Shown here: one piece after another, positions 14,837 to 15,863 of the stretch
Layout of the letters: every line of letters starts with the position of its first letter
How positions within the stretch are numbered: position 1 is the first letter of the stretch
Source: Alphaproteobacteria bacterium
GTDB lineage: Bacteria; Pseudomonadota; Alphaproteobacteria; JANQSM01
DNA: 15,863 nucleotides
Direction: 5' to 3'
Assembly: GCA_028284025.1 (NCBI GenBank)
Contig: JANQSM010000053.1
Coordinates: 1 to 15,863, forward strand
Position numbers and translations under genes: made by a program
Notes under the pieces: model-generated
The model's input: the letters and a program-made list of their open reading frames with translations, nothing else
Database searches by the model: none
What the model was told of the DNA's origin: nothing

Positions 14837-15313
14837 TTATCCGCCGACCAGAGTTGATTTTTTGCGAGTGGCTTTGAGTTCAGCTTTGTAGGCCTCGCGC
14901 CCACAGCCATCACCAGCACAAAAGTAGTCGAAAGACCAGCGTGCATCGGGGATTGAGGTCATAATGTCATAAATAGCAATCATGAAGGTGTAATATTCAG
15001 ATACATCCTCGATAGTGATGGTAACACCATTCCCCCCCCGGCCACGTCGACCTCCTGTCGTTTTAATTGTAGCACTGGGGTGTAGTTTGGAAAGATCATC
15101 CACGACTTTTTGGTATTCAGCGCTAGAAACATCTTGATCATTGACAACCAGCTTGGCAGGGCGTGCGCCGGAAACCAGGTTGATTTTGGTACGATCATCC
15201 GCCTTGTTTTTAGCTTCAATTGCAGCTCCAATCACCAGAAATACACCAATTGCCCAAATTAAAAGGGCAACGCCGGTTGCCTTTGCTGCACCTAATGAAT
15301 CAAAAAATCCCAT
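14837..15313 (-). CDS. Single-pass membrane protein with possible ferredoxin-like periplasmic domain
   Basis: The 158-residue protein starts at an ATG with a good ribosome site (AGGAAG, 7 nt upstream). A membrane helix at about 14-33 (VALLIWAIGVFLVIGAAIEA) is followed by a soluble domain. By eye its pattern is beta (AKLVVN), helix (SAEYQKVVDDLSKL), beta (ATIKTT), a Gly/Arg-rich turn, beta (GVTITIE), helix (YYTFMIAIYDIMTSI), beta (ARWSFDYF). That order is the one of ferredoxin-like domains in PilO, PilN and GspM inner-membrane assembly proteins. A CAGDGC motif with two Cys follows. I do not recognise the family. Its place before two prepilin-like genes supports a role in filament or secretion-apparatus assembly, but this is inference from topology. 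Confidence 0.7.
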   Translation of the reverse strand: MGFFDSLGAAKATGVALLIWAIGVFLVIGAAIEAKNKADDRTKINLVSGARPAKLVVNDQDVSSAEYQKVVDDLSKLHPSATIKTTGGRRGRGGNGVTITIEDVSEYYTFMIAIYDIMTSIPDARWSFDYFCAGDGCGREAYKAELKATRKKSTLVGG

Positions 15314-15344
15314 AACGTATCTTCCTAAAAGCCTTTATTTAATT

Positions 15345-15800
15345 CTATCTACGCCGACGTCTGTTATCCAGTCTGATTTTCTCTGGTTCGCCTTTGCGCA
15401 CAACAATTAAGTTACGCTCTTCATCTTTATCCGGTGTCGTGCCCCGGCCAAATTTTTCAATAATATCGCTGGTGGCCCAACCGGGAAGCTCGACTTCCCA
15501 TGCCACTTTTTTACCTGACATCTCATAATAGTTAACAAACCCGTCATATTCAATGGCCGTAGAAATAAGAGCCTGTAGCTGGCGGAGATCTTCAATAACC
15601 GGTTGCTTGGAATAAAAGTCATTAATTTGTTTCGCGGCAGATGTGACGGAAGACTCTGTTTCCCGCTTGATACTTTGAGCTTCTGCGTCAACATCCTCAC
15701 CAATGCTGGCAATCGCCAGCCAGGCCAGTGCTGCAACCAGGGTAAATACAGATCCCAACATAATGGCTGTACGGGCCATTTTAACCGCCCGATTTAACAT
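15345..15800 (-). CDS. Membrane-anchored protein with coiled-coil stalk; start uncertain
   Basis: From the ATG at 15800 the product has 151 residues: a short basic start, one membrane helix (about 12-31), a polar stretch likely to be helical or coiled-coil (32-85, EAQSIKRETESSVTSAAKQI), a small mixed domain, and a C-terminus ending in five Arg. The family is not recognised. The same frame stays open upstream to the window edge (21 more codons), so the gene may be longer. Alternatively, another frame shows an upstream gene ending ...LTPQRYRGKAII with its stop 2 bp before this ATG, which fits a tightly packed operon. The stop is 31 bp before the next gene's ATG, and the two are likely in one operon with partner roles. 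Confidence 0.65.
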   Translation of the reverse strand: MLNRAVKMARTAIMLGSVFTLVAALAWLAIASIGEDVDAEAQSIKRETESSVTSAAKQINDFYSKQPVIEDLRQLQALISTAIEYDGFVNYYEMSGKKVAWEVELPGWATSDIIEKFGRGTTPDKDEERNLIVVRKGEPEKIRLDNRRRRR

Positions 15801-15802
15801 AC

Positions 15803-15863
15803 CTAAATTATAGCCTTCCCACGGTAGCGCTGCGGTGTCAGTCGCAGAATAAGTGGGGACATC
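15803..15863 (-). CDS. Possible 3' end of an upstream gene running off the right edge
   Basis: On the minus strand the frame ending at the TAG at 15803-15805 is open to the window edge and would encode a C-terminus ending LILRLTPQRYRGKAII. It stops 2 bp before the ATG of the next gene, as is common in compact operons. It is too short to identify. The competing explanation is that the frame of the gene at 15345 simply continues through this stretch. Confidence 0.35.
   Translation of the reverse strand, partial: MSPLILRLTPQRYRGKAII

Noticed and set aside
1..15863. CRISPR array, insertion sequence or prophage
   Set aside because: No regularly spaced repeats, transposase, terminal inverted repeats or phage structural genes were found; the only repeats are the two hairpins near 12.6 kb.

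Overview
The window looks like a chromosomal segment of an alphaproteobacterium. The reasons are the alphaproteobacterial look of the pyruvate kinase, the pairing of a COG3931-type N-formylglutamate amidohydrolase with a YbdK/GCS2 ligase, and the style of the lytic transglycosylase. A deeper placement, for example Micavibrionales-like, is only a guess. Base composition looks moderate throughout, with no obvious foreign block except a small repeat-plus-nuclease insertion near 12.6-13.0 kb.

Left part, metabolic (1-6026): on the minus strand, pyruvate kinase (pyk) is followed by a partial multi-pass glycosyltransferase that overlaps its 3' end and runs off the left edge. Divergent from pyk, on the plus strand, lie an N-formylglutamate amidohydrolase-like gene, a carboxylate-amine ligase (ybdK-like), a tRNA-Val(GAC), and a second, canonical N-formylglutamate amidohydrolase. 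The two amidohydrolases and the ligase look like a small glutamyl-amide or peptide metabolism neighbourhood.

Middle (6023-7719): an unrecognised 254-residue minus-strand gene, a 287-bp divergent intergenic region, and a secreted lytic transglycosylase in the VirB1 role.

Right part, type IV secretion (7724-15863): nearly everything is on the minus strand. In transcription order it holds two small single-pass membrane proteins (the first may start beyond the right edge), a sigma70-like promoter, two paralogous prepilin-like proteins, a GIY-YIG nuclease with two hairpin repeats, a VirB10-family protein, VirB11 and VirD4. This is part of a type IV secretion system; VirB2 to VirB6, VirB8 and VirB9 are not in the window and may lie to the right.

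The main oddities are these. The VirB10 protein is predicted to be a lipoprotein with an ASH/SPD-2-like Ig domain instead of an inner-membrane-anchored protein. The secretion genes sit directly beside prepilin-like genes and a protein with a PilO/GspM-like topology, which suggests a hybrid secretion-pilus machine. The VirB11 Walker B region is divergent. A pair of inverted hairpin repeats shows compensatory stem changes, and one copy forms the C-terminus of the nuclease gene.
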